Assembly: GCF_025398275.1 (NCBI RefSeq) | Contig: NZ_JAODOR010000008.1 | Coordinates: 124,001-188,000, forward strand | Length of the DNA stretch: 64,000 nt | Direction of reading: 5' to 3' | Origin: Microbacterium memoriense | GTDB lineage: Bacteria; Actinomycetota; Actinomycetes; Actinomycetales; Microbacteriaceae | In this document: in pieces, positions 51,955 to 59,829 of the stretch | How positions within the stretch are numbered: the stretch's first letter is position 1 | Layout: the number at the start of each line of letters is the position of its first letter | Notes under the pieces: model-generated | Databases searched by the model: none | The model's input: only the letters and a program-made list of their open reading frames with translations | Told to the model about the DNA's origin: nothing | Program-made: the position numbers and the translations under genes

Positions 51955-52604
51955 CCGACGCCTCGGCACCGCGCACCCTCCCGCCGTGGTGGGCGGTGCT
52001 CCTGGTGGCGCTGGCGATCGCCGGGCTCGCGTTCGCGATCGGCCGCTTCTCCACGTTCGGTGCCACCGCCGGCGCACCGGGCAGCGATTCGCCCGAAGCG
52101 GGGTTCGCTCGCGACATGCAGGTGCATCATGGGCAAGCCGTCGAGATGGCGATGGACATCTATCGCTCGACCGACAATCCGGACATCCGCGTGCTCGCCT
52201 ATGACATCGCGACGACCCAGTCAGGGCAGAAGGGCGAGTTCTACGACTGGCTCGTGAAGTGGAATCTGCCACAGGCGGGCACTCCGCTGATGTCGTGGAT
52301 GGCCGGCTCGTCTCATGCACACGGCGATGCGACGGCATCCGAACAAGACCTGCTGACAGAGATGGGCATGGCGACGGCCGAGGAGCTCGGCGCCCTGCGC
52401 GCGGCGACGGGAACGGAGGCGGACTGCATGTTCCTCGCACTCATGACCCGCCACCACGAGGGCGCGCTGCCGATGGCGCAAGCGCTCGTTCAGCTCGGGA
52501 GTGAACCGCGCGCACTCCAGGTCGCCGAAGGCGTCATCGCGACACAGTCCGCCGAAATAGACCTCATGGCCACGCTCCAGCGCGGTCTCGCCTGCGGCGC
52601 CTGA
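51951..52604 (+). CDS. DUF305 membrane-anchored protein
   Basis: The 217-residue protein has a single N-terminal helix (VLLVALAIAGLAFAIGRF, residues 16-33). Its extracytoplasmic four-helix DUF305 domain has two HH repeats, RDMQVHHGQAVEMAMDI and LMTRHHEGALPMAQAL, each M-x2-HH-x-G/E. Such His/Met pairs are typical of copper-related proteins, which is why DUF305 is often linked to metal tolerance. The start is a GTG overlapping the DUF3105 stop. The pair faces the periplasmic-equivalent space and probably works together. The metal role is an inference from residues only. Confidence 0.87.
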   Translation: MTDASAPRTLPPWWAVLLVALAIAGLAFAIGRFSTFGATAGAPGSDSPEAGFARDMQVHHGQAVEMAMDIYRSTDNPDIRVLAYDIATTQSGQKGEFYDWLVKWNLPQAGTPLMSWMAGSSHAHGDATASEQDLLTEMGMATAEELGALRAATGTEADCMFLALMTRHHEGALPMAQALVQLGSEPRALQVAEGVIATQSAEIDLMATLQRGLACGA

Positions 52605-52653
52605 TCAACTTCCTGCGCGCAAGACCGGCCGCGATGACCGCGTCGGCACACGC

Positions 52654-52689
52654 CGAAGGGCGGTACGAACAGCGCCGCACCGCCCTTCG
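52654..52689. terminator. Hairpin between convergent operons
   Basis: CGAAGGGCGGT (52654-52664) pairs with ACCGCCCTTCG (52679-52689) around a 14-nt loop. It lies between the DUF305 gene and the last gene of the alpha-glucoside importer, which face each other. A T tract is absent on both sides. Confidence 0.75.
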
Positions 52690-52702
52690 AGGTCTGTGGC
52701 GA

Positions 52703-53680
52703 TCAGCCCTTCGTGGCGCCCGCGAGCAGGCCGCGGACGAAGAACCGCTGGAGCAAGAAGAACACCAACAGCGGAACCACGATGGAGATGAACGTTCCCG
52801 CCGCCTGCAGGTACCACTGGTTGCCCCACGTGCCCGAGAGCGAGTTGAGCGTCTGAGTGAGCGGCAACGACGACGACGGTGCGAAGATCGTCGCGACCAG
52901 CAGGTCGTTCCACACCCAGATGAACTCCAGCACGGCGAAAGAGGCAAGCGCAGGCGCGGCGAGCGGAAGGATCATCCGGAAGAAGATCTGACCGTGACCG
53001 GCCCCGTCCACGCGCGCCGCTTCGATCACTTCGCTCGGGATCTCCGAGATGAAGTTGTGCAGCAGGAAGACCGCCAGAGGAAGCGCGAAGATCGTGTGCG
53101 CGATCCACACCGTCGCGAAGCTGTGGTCCACGTCACGCAGTTCGAGGCCCGGGAACACCGGCACCCCGTTGATCGTGAGACCGCGCGAGAACAGAGTCAG
53201 CAGCGGCACGAGTGCCATCTGCAACGGCAGGATCTGCAGGGCGAACACCGAGATGAACGCGATGTTTTTGCCCTTGAAGTCGATCCACGCGAACGCATAT
53301 GCCAGGAGCGAGGCGACCGCCAGCGCGAAGAACACGACGGGAATCGTAATCGCGAGCGAATTGACGAAGGACTGCGCCAGCGTCAGCGTCGTGTTGCCGA
53401 AGGTCAGCGCCTGGTCGTAGTTGGTCAGCGTGAACGACGGGTCGACGAACACCGTCCACCACCCGGTGCTCTGCGCGTCGGCGCCGGGGCGGAACGACGT
53501 GACGAAGAGCCCAAAGGTGGGAATGGTCCAGAAGAAGGCGATCGCGACGGCAGCGATCGTCGCGCCCCTCGACGTGAGCCGCTTCTGCGCGGTCTTTTCG
53601 TGGCGGCGCGTCTCGCGCGCGACTTCCCGCGCGAGGCGCTTGTCGGGAAGGGGCTCGATGATGTCGACTCCGGTACTCAT
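52703..53680 (-). CDS. Carbohydrate ABC transporter permease (MalG/AglG type)
   Basis: The 325-residue permease has a 40-residue basic cytoplasmic N terminus, six helices and the EAA loop IEAARVDGAGHGQIFFRMIL, which contacts the ATPase. NNSL-type features are absent, but TWGNQWYLQAAGTFISIVVP near the end is typical of MalG-like subunits. It forms the channel with the preceding permease (gene order SBP-permease-permease). The ATG overlaps the upstream permease stop by four bases. No ATPase gene is in the window, so a shared MsiK-type ATPase is expected. Confidence 0.9.
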   Translation of the reverse strand: MSTGVDIIEPLPDKRLAREVARETRRHEKTAQKRLTSRGATIAAVAIAFFWTIPTFGLFVTSFRPGADAQSTGWWTVFVDPSFTLTNYDQALTFGNTTLTLAQSFVNSLAITIPVVFFALAVASLLAYAFAWIDFKGKNIAFISVFALQILPLQMALVPLLTLFSRGLTINGVPVFPGLELRDVDHSFATVWIAHTIFALPLAVFLLHNFISEIPSEVIEAARVDGAGHGQIFFRMILPLAAPALASFAVLEFIWVWNDLLVATIFAPSSSLPLTQTLNSLSGTWGNQWYLQAAGTFISIVVPLLVFFLLQRFFVRGLLAGATKG

Positions 53681-55017
53681 CGGATCTCCCTCTGCTTCCG
53701 GATCTGGATGATGTTGAACACGATGAGCGGGGTGACGAAGAGGAACAGCACGACGGCCAAGGCCGCCGAGTGTCCAAAGCTCTGGAAACGCTGCTGCTGG
53801 TTAACCATCTCGAAGGCGAGCACCGTGGTGTTCGATCGGCCGCCGGTCATCACGGCGACGATGTCGTAGATCTTCAGGGCGCCGATCGCGATCGTGGTGA
53901 CGACCACGACGATCGCCGAACGGATGCCGGGGACCGTCACATTGCGGAACCTCTCCCACGCGTTCGCACCGTCGAGCGCCGCCGCCTCGTTCTGCTCGGC
54001 GGGGACCGCCTTGATGGCAGCCGAGAGGATCACCATCGCCAGGCCGGTCTGACTCCAGATGAAGACGACCATGAGCAACAGACTGTTGAACAGCGGTTCG
54101 ACGGCGAGCCACGACACCGGATCGCCGCCGAACGCCGTGACGATCGCGTTCAGGATGCCGATCTGATTGCCCTGCCGGTAGTCGTAGACGAACTTCCAGA
54201 TGATGCCGGCACCGACGAATGAGATCGCGAACGGCATGAAGATCAGGATCTTCAGGAACTTCTCGCCGCGCGCCTTGTCGATGAAGACGGCGTAGGCCAG
54301 ACCGATGATCGTCGCCACCGCCGGTGCGATGAGGACCCAGATGATCGTGTTGATGACCGACCAGAAACCCTGTGGGTTGGTGAAGGTCCAGATGTAGTTC
54401 TCGAAGCCGACGAAGTTGTCGCCGGTCTTGTCGAAGAAGGACTGCACGATCGTCGAGATGGCCGGGTAGATCAGACCGACGATCAGCAGAATGGCGGCCG
54501 GAGCGGCGAAGACGATGAGCTGGAACAGATATCCCGCGCCCTTGCCCGATCGCGAGTCGGCCCAGAACAGGATCGCGCCCAACACGATCGCGATTCCGAT
54601 GACGTAGATCAGGGCGTTCTGATACGGACGCAGCAGCATGAACGCCACCACGGGGATGACGAAGCACGCGGCCAGTCGCAACCAGAAGTAGCCCGTGCCC
54701 GCGCGCGGCGCGTACTCGATGAGCAAGAGGATGAGCGCCACCACGAGGCCGAAGGCGATGAGCACGATCGGGATCTGGACCAGCGGATTGAGGTTGCCCA
54801 GCCAGACGAAGAAACTGCGCAACGAGACGCCCAGCGACGTCGGTCGCGGATCTTCGGCGGCGGGGCTCAGGAACAGCAGGACCACCAGCGCGAAAGCGAC
54901 GGCGAAGCCGGCGATGACCACGAGCCGGGTCTTGGCGGATGAGAAGTGCTTGCGCGGCGCGAGTGGTGGGGGTGCCGCCGTTGCCGGTGGCGCGGACGTG
55001 GTGCGGGTGTCGGTCAT
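53677..55017 (-). CDS. Carbohydrate ABC transporter permease (AglF type)
   Basis: The 446-residue permease is longer than ordinary MalF-like subunits because of a Pro/Ala-rich start and three to four additional helices (residues 30-170) before the transport domain. The latter begins near AAPAAILLIVGLIYPAISTI and contains EAAALDGANAWERFRNVTVP (EAA loop). This long form is typical of the AglF alpha-glucoside importers. The ATG is at 55017 and a GGAGG-like GGAG lies just before it. A strong hairpin stands between this gene and the binding protein, so its expression is likely lower than that of the binding protein. Confidence 0.9.
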   Translation of the reverse strand: MTDTRTTSAPPATAAPPPLAPRKHFSSAKTRLVVIAGFAVAFALVVLLFLSPAAEDPRPTSLGVSLRSFFVWLGNLNPLVQIPIVLIAFGLVVALILLLIEYAPRAGTGYFWLRLAACFVIPVVAFMLLRPYQNALIYVIGIAIVLGAILFWADSRSGKGAGYLFQLIVFAAPAAILLIVGLIYPAISTIVQSFFDKTGDNFVGFENYIWTFTNPQGFWSVINTIIWVLIAPAVATIIGLAYAVFIDKARGEKFLKILIFMPFAISFVGAGIIWKFVYDYRQGNQIGILNAIVTAFGGDPVSWLAVEPLFNSLLLMVVFIWSQTGLAMVILSAAIKAVPAEQNEAAALDGANAWERFRNVTVPGIRSAIVVVVTTIAIGALKIYDIVAVMTGGRSNTTVLAFEMVNQQQRFQSFGHSAALAVVLFLFVTPLIVFNIIQIRKQREIR

Positions 55018-55068
55018 GAAAGCCTCCGAGTGCTACGGCGAACGCGGGGTACTACAAACGAGAGAAGA

Positions 55069-55101
55069 AGAGGGATGCCGGGCGATACCCGGCATCCCTC
55101 T
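55069..55101 (-). terminator. Hairpin between binding protein and permease genes
   Basis: AGAGGGATGCCGGG and CCCGGCATCCCTCT are perfect 14-bp arms around a five-base loop. On the minus strand the stem is followed by TCTTCTCTCG. It sits between the SBP stop and the first permease. Such a hairpin can stop part of the transcripts or stabilise the 3' end of the SBP message. Confidence 0.8.
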
Positions 55102-55106
55102 CGACG

Positions 55107-56438
55107 TCAGTTCTCGTAGCCTGCCTGGATGTCACTCAGGACCGTTGCCTGGTCCTTGCCGTCGATCCAGTCGACCATTCCCTTCCAGAACGAGCCCGAT
55201 CCGACCGTGGCCGGCATGAGGTCACTCGCGTCGAAACGGACGGTCGTGTTGGGGTTCTGCAGCAGCTCCATCGCCTCGGTGAGGAACTGGCTGGAGGCCA
55301 GGCTCGGGTCGGCGTTGAGGTTGGCCGAGATCGAGCCGCCTTCGCTCACCCGAGCATCGGCGAACTCGGGCGTCGACATGAACTCGAGCACCTTCTCGGT
55401 GTCGGTCGAGTCGGAGAACGCGACGACGAACTCGCCACCGACCTCGATCGTGGCCGAACCCTCTTCATAGCCGGGCATGACGAACGCGTAGACGTCTCCG
55501 TCGGGTGCCACGGTCGTGGGCTCGCCCGCCGCGTTGGTGGTCTCGAGCAGGTTGGCCGAAAGGAACGACGCCTGGTGGGTCATCGCACACGTGCCGTTGG
55601 CGACGTTGGTGGCGACATCGCCGAACGCGGTCGAGTTGATGCTGGCGACATCGCCGTAGCCCGCGTTGACGTACTCCGGGTTCAGGAGGATGTCACCGAC
55701 CGCGGTGAACGCGTCGGCGATCTCCGGGTCGGTGAACTTCACATCACCGGCGACCCACTGGTCGTAGACGTCTGCGCCGGACTGGCGCAGGACGAGGTCC
55801 TCGACCCAGTCGGTACCGGGCCAACCGGATGCCGTGCCCGACTCGAATCCGGCACACCACGGCGATTCGCCGGTCGCCGCGCGGATCGTGTCGGTGAGCG
55901 TGATCATCTCATCCCACGTCTTCGGCACTTCGACACCCCACTCGGCGAAGTCAGCCGGCGAGTACCAGACGTACCCCTTGATGTTGGCGAGCATCGGAGC
56001 GGCATAGAAGACGTCGTCGAACGTGCCGTACTGCTTCCAGTCCGGCGACCAGTTCGCGTCGACGTTCGCCGAGACGGCATCCGGTGCCGCCTGGGCCTCG
56101 CCGGTCTCCACGAGGGTGCGCAACAGGCCGGGCTGCGGCACGATCGCGATGTCAGGCGCGTCTCCACCGCTCACCTTGGTGACGATGTTGCCTTCGAAGC
56201 CCTTGTCGCCGGTGTAGGCGACCTTCACACCGCTCTCGGCGCTCCAGTCGTCGAACACCTTCTGGAGCGCATCGGCCTCGGTTCCGGTGATGCCACCGGA
56301 GACGCGGACCGTTCCGCCACCGGAGGAAGACTCTCCCCCACTTCCGCTGTCGCCCCCTTCCGCGCAGCCCGCAAGCGCGAACGTCGCGACTCCGATGACA
56401 GCCAGAGGCGCAATCCAGCGCCGACGTGACATCCCCAT
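55107..56438 (-). CDS. Alpha-glucoside-type ABC substrate-binding lipoprotein
   Basis: The 443-residue lipoprotein has a basic start and a hydrophobic helix ending in lipobox FALAGC (Cys25), then a Ser/Gly linker and a type I solute-binding fold. WCAGFESGTASGWPGTDWVE and DLVLRQSGADVYDQW match AglE-like alpha-glucoside binding proteins. It captures sucrose, maltose or similar sugars outside the cell for the two downstream permeases. The ATG at 56438 has GAGGAGG six bases upstream; the longer frame extends through the promoter. A LacI-type operator lies 56 bp upstream, and lacI is divergent. Confidence 0.9.
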   Translation of the reverse strand: MGMSRRRWIAPLAVIGVATFALAGCAEGGDSGSGGESSSGGGTVRVSGGITGTEADALQKVFDDWSAESGVKVAYTGDKGFEGNIVTKVSGGDAPDIAIVPQPGLLRTLVETGEAQAAPDAVSANVDANWSPDWKQYGTFDDVFYAAPMLANIKGYVWYSPADFAEWGVEVPKTWDEMITLTDTIRAATGESPWCAGFESGTASGWPGTDWVEDLVLRQSGADVYDQWVAGDVKFTDPEIADAFTAVGDILLNPEYVNAGYGDVASINSTAFGDVATNVANGTCAMTHQASFLSANLLETTNAAGEPTTVAPDGDVYAFVMPGYEEGSATIEVGGEFVVAFSDSTDTEKVLEFMSTPEFADARVSEGGSISANLNADPSLASSQFLTEAMELLQNPNTTVRFDASDLMPATVGSGSFWKGMVDWIDGKDQATVLSDIQAGYEN

Positions 56439-56493
56439 GTGATTCCTCCTCGTTGAGTGCTCCGGTGATTCCTGATGCACAAGGCTCCCGCTA

Positions 56494-56507
56494 GGGAACC
56501 GATTCCA
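56494..56507. promoter_or_regulatory. LacI-type operator, importer side
   Basis: On the minus strand TGGAATCGGTTCCC is a near-perfect LacI-family palindrome with the central CG. It lies 56 bp upstream of the binding-protein start, in the promoter region of the importer. It matches the site at 56605. Confidence 0.75.
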
Positions 56508-56604
56508 GCCCAAACTATTGGACACGCTCCCACGACACAAGGCGCGAACTGTTACAAGCGGATAACGACCGGAACCATCGCCGCCCGTCGGGGTGAATGA
56601 TATG

Positions 56605-56618
56605 CACAACCGGTTCCA
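56605..56618. promoter_or_regulatory. LacI-type operator, regulator side
   Basis: CACAACCGGTTCCA reads TGGAACCGGTTGTG on the minus strand, sharing TGGAA-x-CGGTT with the site at 56494. It lies 46 bp upstream of the lacI start, so autoregulation is likely. The centres are 111 bp apart, compatible with DNA looping. Confidence 0.75.
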
Positions 56619-56663
56619 TACTTAGGGGACCTGACCGACGAATACGACTCGAGGAGGAGCCGC

Positions 56664-57674
56664 ATGGCCGGTATCGCGGATGTCGCTGCGCGAGCGGGCG
56701 TCTCGAAGGCGACCGCCTCGCGGGCGCTCAGTGGCAGTGGGTACGTGTCGGAGGACACCCGTGTGCGCGTCCGCGCGGCAGCCGAGGCACTGGGATACGT
56801 TCCCTCCGCAGGAGCCGTGGGGTTGGCAACAGGTCGCACTCAGAACATCGGCGTCGTGATGCCGTACGTCAATCGGTGGTTCTTCGCCGAGGTGCTCGAG
56901 GGCATCCAGCAGACGCTCCTGACGCACGGCCTCGATCTCACCCTGTACGACGCAAAGCCGGGCACGACAGGGCGTGCCCGCATCTTCGGAGACTTCCTCG
57001 CCAGGAAGCGATTCGACGGCCTGATCGCCGTGGGACTCGATCCGGCCGACCACGAGCTCGATCAGCTCACCCAGATCGGACGGCCGATCGTCAGCGTCGT
57101 CGGCGCGGGCGACCAGGCGAGCATCGTCGCCGTCGACGATGATTCGGCCGCGCGCCGCGCAACGCAGCATCTGATCACTCTGGGTCACACCGACATCGCA
57201 TTCCTCGGCGGCGGCGACCGCGGCGGAACGCAATGGGCCCACGTCGACCAGCAGCGACTCGCCGGGTACCGCCGCTCGATGGAGGAAGCGGGGCTGGCAG
57301 AGTTCGAACGGCACATCGCGTCGGACGTGACCCTGCCAGGCGGCTACGCCGTCGCGGCAGATCTTCTCGGCGACACGAGAGGACGACCGACGGGCATCGT
57401 CGCGGTCTGCGATGAGGTCGCGATCGGCGCGATCATCGCGGCGCGACGTCTCGGAATCGCCGTGCCATCGGCGCTCAGCATCGTCGGGATCGACGATCAC
57501 GAGTTCGCGGAGATGTTCTCGCTGACGACTCTTCAGCAAATTCCGCGCGAACAGGGCGCGGCTGCGGTCGAGCTCCTCCTCGCCGAGATCGCCGATCCGG
57601 CGCGTCCGCGGACACGCGAGCTCATGCATGCGCGCATGATCGTGCGCACCTCGACAGCCTCGCCGAGCGTCTGA
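56664..57674 (+). CDS. LacI-family transcriptional regulator
   Basis: The 336-residue repressor has the LacI helix-turn-helix and hinge at the N terminus: AGIADVAARAGVSKATASRA, then SEDTRVRVRAAAEALGYVPS. A periplasmic-binding-like effector domain follows, with IVSVVGAGDQASIVAVDDDS and SIVGIDDHEFAEMFSLTT, both typical. It should bind the two operators in the divergent promoter and respond to an alpha-glucoside or phosphorylated sugar. GAGGAGG precedes the ATG at 56664. A strong bidirectional terminator follows, before rplL. Confidence 0.93.
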   Translation: MAGIADVAARAGVSKATASRALSGSGYVSEDTRVRVRAAAEALGYVPSAGAVGLATGRTQNIGVVMPYVNRWFFAEVLEGIQQTLLTHGLDLTLYDAKPGTTGRARIFGDFLARKRFDGLIAVGLDPADHELDQLTQIGRPIVSVVGAGDQASIVAVDDDSAARRATQHLITLGHTDIAFLGGGDRGGTQWAHVDQQRLAGYRRSMEEAGLAEFERHIASDVTLPGGYAVAADLLGDTRGRPTGIVAVCDEVAIGAIIAARRLGIAVPSALSIVGIDDHEFAEMFSLTTLQQIPREQGAAAVELLLAEIADPARPRTRELMHARMIVRTSTASPSV

Positions 57675-57680
57675 CACGAC

Positions 57681-57708
57681 GAAGGCCCCCGGCGAACCGG
57701 GGGCCTTC
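57681..57708. terminator. Bidirectional terminator lacI/rplL
   Basis: GAAGGCCCCCGG (57681-57692) pairs perfectly with CCGGGGGCCTTC (57697-57708) around loop CGAA. It lies between the convergent lacI and rplL genes and can stop both. Confidence 0.9.
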
Positions 57709-57728
57709 AGATGTTCGCAGAAGCGAAA

Positions 57729-58109
57729 TTACTTCAGGGTGACCGTAGCGCCGGCCTCTTCGAGAGCGGCCTTGGCCTTCTCGGCGGCTTCCTTGTTGGC
57801 GCCTTCGAGGACGGCCTTGGGAGCACCGTCGACGACAGCCTTGGCCTCGCCGAGACCGAGCGAGGTGAGCTCGCGGACGGTCTTGATGACCTGGATCTTC
57901 TTGTCGCCGGCAGCCTCGAGGATGACGTCGAACGAGTCCTTCTCTTCTTCGACCTCAGCGGCGCCTGCACCGGCGGCGCCGGCAACGGCGACGGGAGCAG
58001 CAGCGGTGACCTCGAACTTGTCCTCGAACGCCTTGACGAAGTCGTTGAGCTCGACGAGGGTCAGACCCGCGAACTGCTCGAGCAGCTCCTCAGTGGTGAG
58101 CTTTGCCAT
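57729..58109 (-). CDS. rplL: 50S ribosomal protein L7/L12
   Basis: The 126-residue protein has the N-terminal dimerisation helix ([20 protein letters not shown]), an Ala/Gly-rich hinge ([17 protein letters not shown]) and the C-terminal factor-binding domain with [21 protein letters not shown]7/L12 dimers bind L10 to form the ribosomal stalk that recruits elongation factors. The gene follows rplJ by 49 bp on the same strand and is terminated by the hairpin shared with lacI. The ATG is preceded by AGGAGATAC. Identity is certain. Confidence 0.98.
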   Translation of the reverse strand: MAKLTTEELLEQFAGLTLVELNDFVKAFEDKFEVTAAAPVAVAGAAGAGAAEVEEEKDSFDVILEAAGDKKIQVIKTVRELTSLGLGEAKAVVDGAPKAVLEGANKEAAEKAKAALEEAGATVTLK

Positions 58110-58158
58110 GATGTATCTCCTAGATTGATGGGGTTGTGGGGATGAGAACGCCGGTCGC

Positions 58159-58647
58159 TTACGCGGCCTCAGCGGTCTCCAGCTTTTCGCGAAGCGCGTC
58201 GATGGTCGCGGCAGCCTTGCCCATCGTCGCCTTCATCATGCCCGCCGCCTTCGCCAGCAGAACCTCACGGCTCTCGAGCGAGGCGTACTTGTTGACCTCG
58301 TCGGCGGTGAGGGAGTTCCCCTCGAACACGCCGCCCTTGATCACCAGAAGCGGGTTGGCCTTGGCGAAGTCACGCAGAGCCTTCGCAGTGGCGACGAAGT
58401 CACCATGCACGAATGCGACGGCGGACGGCCCCTTGAGGTCGTCATCCAGCGCAGAGATCCCGGCCTTGTTGGCCGCGATCTTGGTCAGCGTGTTCTTCAC
58501 CACGGCGTAGTCGGCGTCCTGACGAATGCTGTTACGCAGCTGCTTGAGCTGGGCAACCGTCAGACCGCGGTACTCGGTCAGCAGTACGGCGTTCGAGTTC
58601 TCGAAGTTCTTCGTGAGCTCGGCGACCGATGCATCCTTCTGCGCCAT
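58159..58647 (-). CDS. rplJ: 50S ribosomal protein L10
   Basis: The 162-residue protein has the L10 core: [37 protein letters not shown] and [13 protein letters not shown], with a C-terminal Ala/Lys-rich helix that carries L7/L12. The ATG at 58647 has AAGGAG five bases upstream; the longer open frame runs back through the leader. L10 with L7/L12 binds 23S rRNA and, when in excess, its own leader RNA to repress the operon. The leader and an attenuator-like hairpin are present just upstream. rplK-rplA and rpoBC are not adjacent in this window. Confidence 0.98.
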   Translation of the reverse strand: MAQKDASVAELTKNFENSNAVLLTEYRGLTVAQLKQLRNSIRQDADYAVVKNTLTKIAANKAGISALDDDLKGPSAVAFVHGDFVATAKALRDFAKANPLLVIKGGVFEGNSLTADEVNKYASLESREVLLAKAAGMMKATMGKAAATIDALREKLETAEAA

Positions 58648-58670
58648 GGTCACTCCTTGTATGTACGAGA

Positions 58671-58690
58671 CGTCCCGCAGTGGCGGGACG
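58671..58690 (-). other. Hairpin immediately upstream of rplJ
   Basis: CGTCCCGC (58671-58678) and GCGGGACG (58683-58690) form an 8-bp stem with a 4-nt loop, about 15 bases before the AAGGAG of rplJ. It may modulate translation start or be part of the leader fold. Confidence 0.5.
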
Positions 58691-58717
58691 ACAGCTACGA
58701 CCACCCTCACAACGAAA

Positions 58718-58744
58718 AAGCTCCGGCGCATGCGCACGGAGCTT
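58718..58744 (-). terminator. Attenuator terminator in the rplJ leader
   Basis: On the minus strand AAGCTCCG-T-GCGCATGCGC-C-GGAGCTT forms a long stem followed by TTTTTCG, a standard intrinsic terminator. It lies between the L10-binding leader and rplJ, so read-through must be regulated for rplJ-rplL expression. This is the expected position for L10-controlled attenuation. Confidence 0.8.
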
Positions 58745-58851
58745 CAATCCGGTTTCCCGGGAATCTGTCTGTACACCTGCGCGGGCCCCTGCGGTGCAGA
58801 GTTTCATCGGCATCCGCTTGCGCGCACACCGAGACCAGCGGTCTTTGGCTT
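58745..58851 (-). ncRNA. Ribosomal L10 leader RNA
   Basis: The minus strand between the predicted start at about 58851 and the attenuator contains CCAAAGACCGCTGGTC and TGCACCGCAGGGGCCCGCGC, elements I associate with the bacterial L10 leader that mimics the L10 rRNA site. The internal helices GACCGC/GCGGTC-like and CGCGC pairs support a folded domain. It probably binds L10 or L10-L12 to feed back on rplJ-rplL. Boundaries are approximate and the family match is from memory of its conserved sequence. Confidence 0.7.
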
Positions 58852-58857
58852 ACCCCC

Positions 58858-58886
58858 ACTCTACGCGACACCGCCCCCTCCCCCAA
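58858..58886 (-). promoter_or_regulatory. rplJ promoter
   Basis: The minus strand has TTGGGG (58881-58886) and TAGAGT (58858-58863) separated by 17 bp, followed six to seven bases later by GGGGGTAAG as the likely transcription start. The location matches the start of the leader RNA. The -35 is a partial match. Confidence 0.6.
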
Positions 58887-59022
58887 ATCCGCACTCCTCC
58901 CCCTCTCTCCCCTTCTCCCGCCGAGCGCGCCGGTTCACGCCGAGTGCGAGTGAAGGGCGGGATGCGGCGCATCCGCGCGTCGGCGGCGCGAGGGGGCGGG
59001 CGGCGGGGTTAGCCTCGATGAC

Positions 59023-59694
59023 GTGACTCCGGACCTCGCTGCGCGTATCGTCGCCGACTCGCGCGACCGCGTGGCGTGGATGCGGGCACGTTCGCGCGGC
59101 ATCACCGCGACCGATGTCGCCGGGCTCACGAGCCACGCTGCGATCGCGCGCGCCGCCGACGCCAAGCTCGGTGGCGGATCCGGATTCTCGGGCAATGCCT
59201 ATACCAACCACGGCCGCAGGCGCGAGCCGGAGATCGCCGCGTGGGTCGCGGCAACCCACGGCATCCAGCCGTCGTCCGCTCTCTTCCACGCTCTCGTGGA
59301 GAAGCGTCATCTCGCGACACCGGATGGGATCATGCAGGACGCGACCGGCCGCGTGACGCTCTGCGAGATCAAGACCACGAACAAGACGTGGCGGTCGATC
59401 CCCCGCACCTACTTGCGCCAGATCTGGTGGCAGCAGCACGTCTTGGGCGCCGAGCGCACGCTCGTGGTGTGGGAGGAGCACGATGCGTTCGTCCCCGTCG
59501 GCGATGAGCCCCGGTGCGCCTGGATCGACCGCGACGAGGACGAGATCGGCAAACTCGTGGGCCTCGCGACGGACCTGATCGACGAGCTCTACCGCCGCAC
59601 GACCCAGCGGCCGTTGCCGCCACGCACCGCACCGACGGATGCCGCGCCTCGCCGAGCGCGCGAGCCGTACCGCGCGTTGGCGCTCGCCGACTGA
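59023..59694 (+). CDS. YqaJ-family recombinase/exonuclease domain protein
   Basis: The 223-residue protein matches the YqaJ (lambda exonuclease-like, PD-(D/E)XK) family. SRGITATDVAGL is the conserved opening, GNAYTNHGRRREPEIAAWV supplies the first Glu, and HLATPDGIMQDATGRVTLCE with IKTTNKTW carries the D and E-x-K catalytic residues. Lambda exonuclease relatives degrade double-stranded DNA during recombination. Many actinobacterial chromosomes carry a stand-alone copy of unknown role. The start is a GTG at 59023. No phage genes surround it; neighbours are rplJ and a drug exporter. Confidence 0.85.
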   Translation: MTPDLAARIVADSRDRVAWMRARSRGITATDVAGLTSHAAIARAADAKLGGGSGFSGNAYTNHGRRREPEIAAWVAATHGIQPSSALFHALVEKRHLATPDGIMQDATGRVTLCEIKTTNKTWRSIPRTYLRQIWWQQHVLGAERTLVVWEEHDAFVPVGDEPRCAWIDRDEDEIGKLVGLATDLIDELYRRTTQRPLPPRTAPTDAAPRRAREPYRALALAD

Positions 59695-59715
59695 CGCGCT
59701 CCGTTCCCGCCGATA

Positions 59716-59776
59716 GTTGACATGGATCAACGACAGGCATATGGTTGACCAATCTCAACGGTTGATCCACCTCAAC
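59716..59776. promoter_or_regulatory. Promoter with three GTTGA-N6-TCAAC operators
   Basis: Three perfect dyads GTTGA-N6-TCAAC occupy 59716-59731, 59744-59759 and 59761-59776, with different central hexamers (CATGGA, CCAATC, TCCACC). The first overlaps TTGACA (59717-59722), a perfect -35. TATGGT (59740-59745), 17 bp later, is a fair -10, with the second dyad beginning inside it. A repressor bound here would block the promoter. The MarR gene of the downstream operon is the obvious candidate. Confidence 0.85.
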
Positions 59777-59829
59777 CTTCTCGCGTATCGACGCGCATGT
59801 CCACCCCTCCTCCTGTCAAGGGAATCTTC

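Noticed and set aside
56548..56558. GCGCGAACTGT shared with the inverted repeat at 1331
   Set aside because: The 11-base match lacks the opposing arm and is short enough to be chance.
59023..59694. YqaJ gene as evidence for a prophage
   Set aside because: There are no integrase, portal, capsid or terminase genes nearby and base use equals the surroundings; stand-alone copies are common in actinobacteria.
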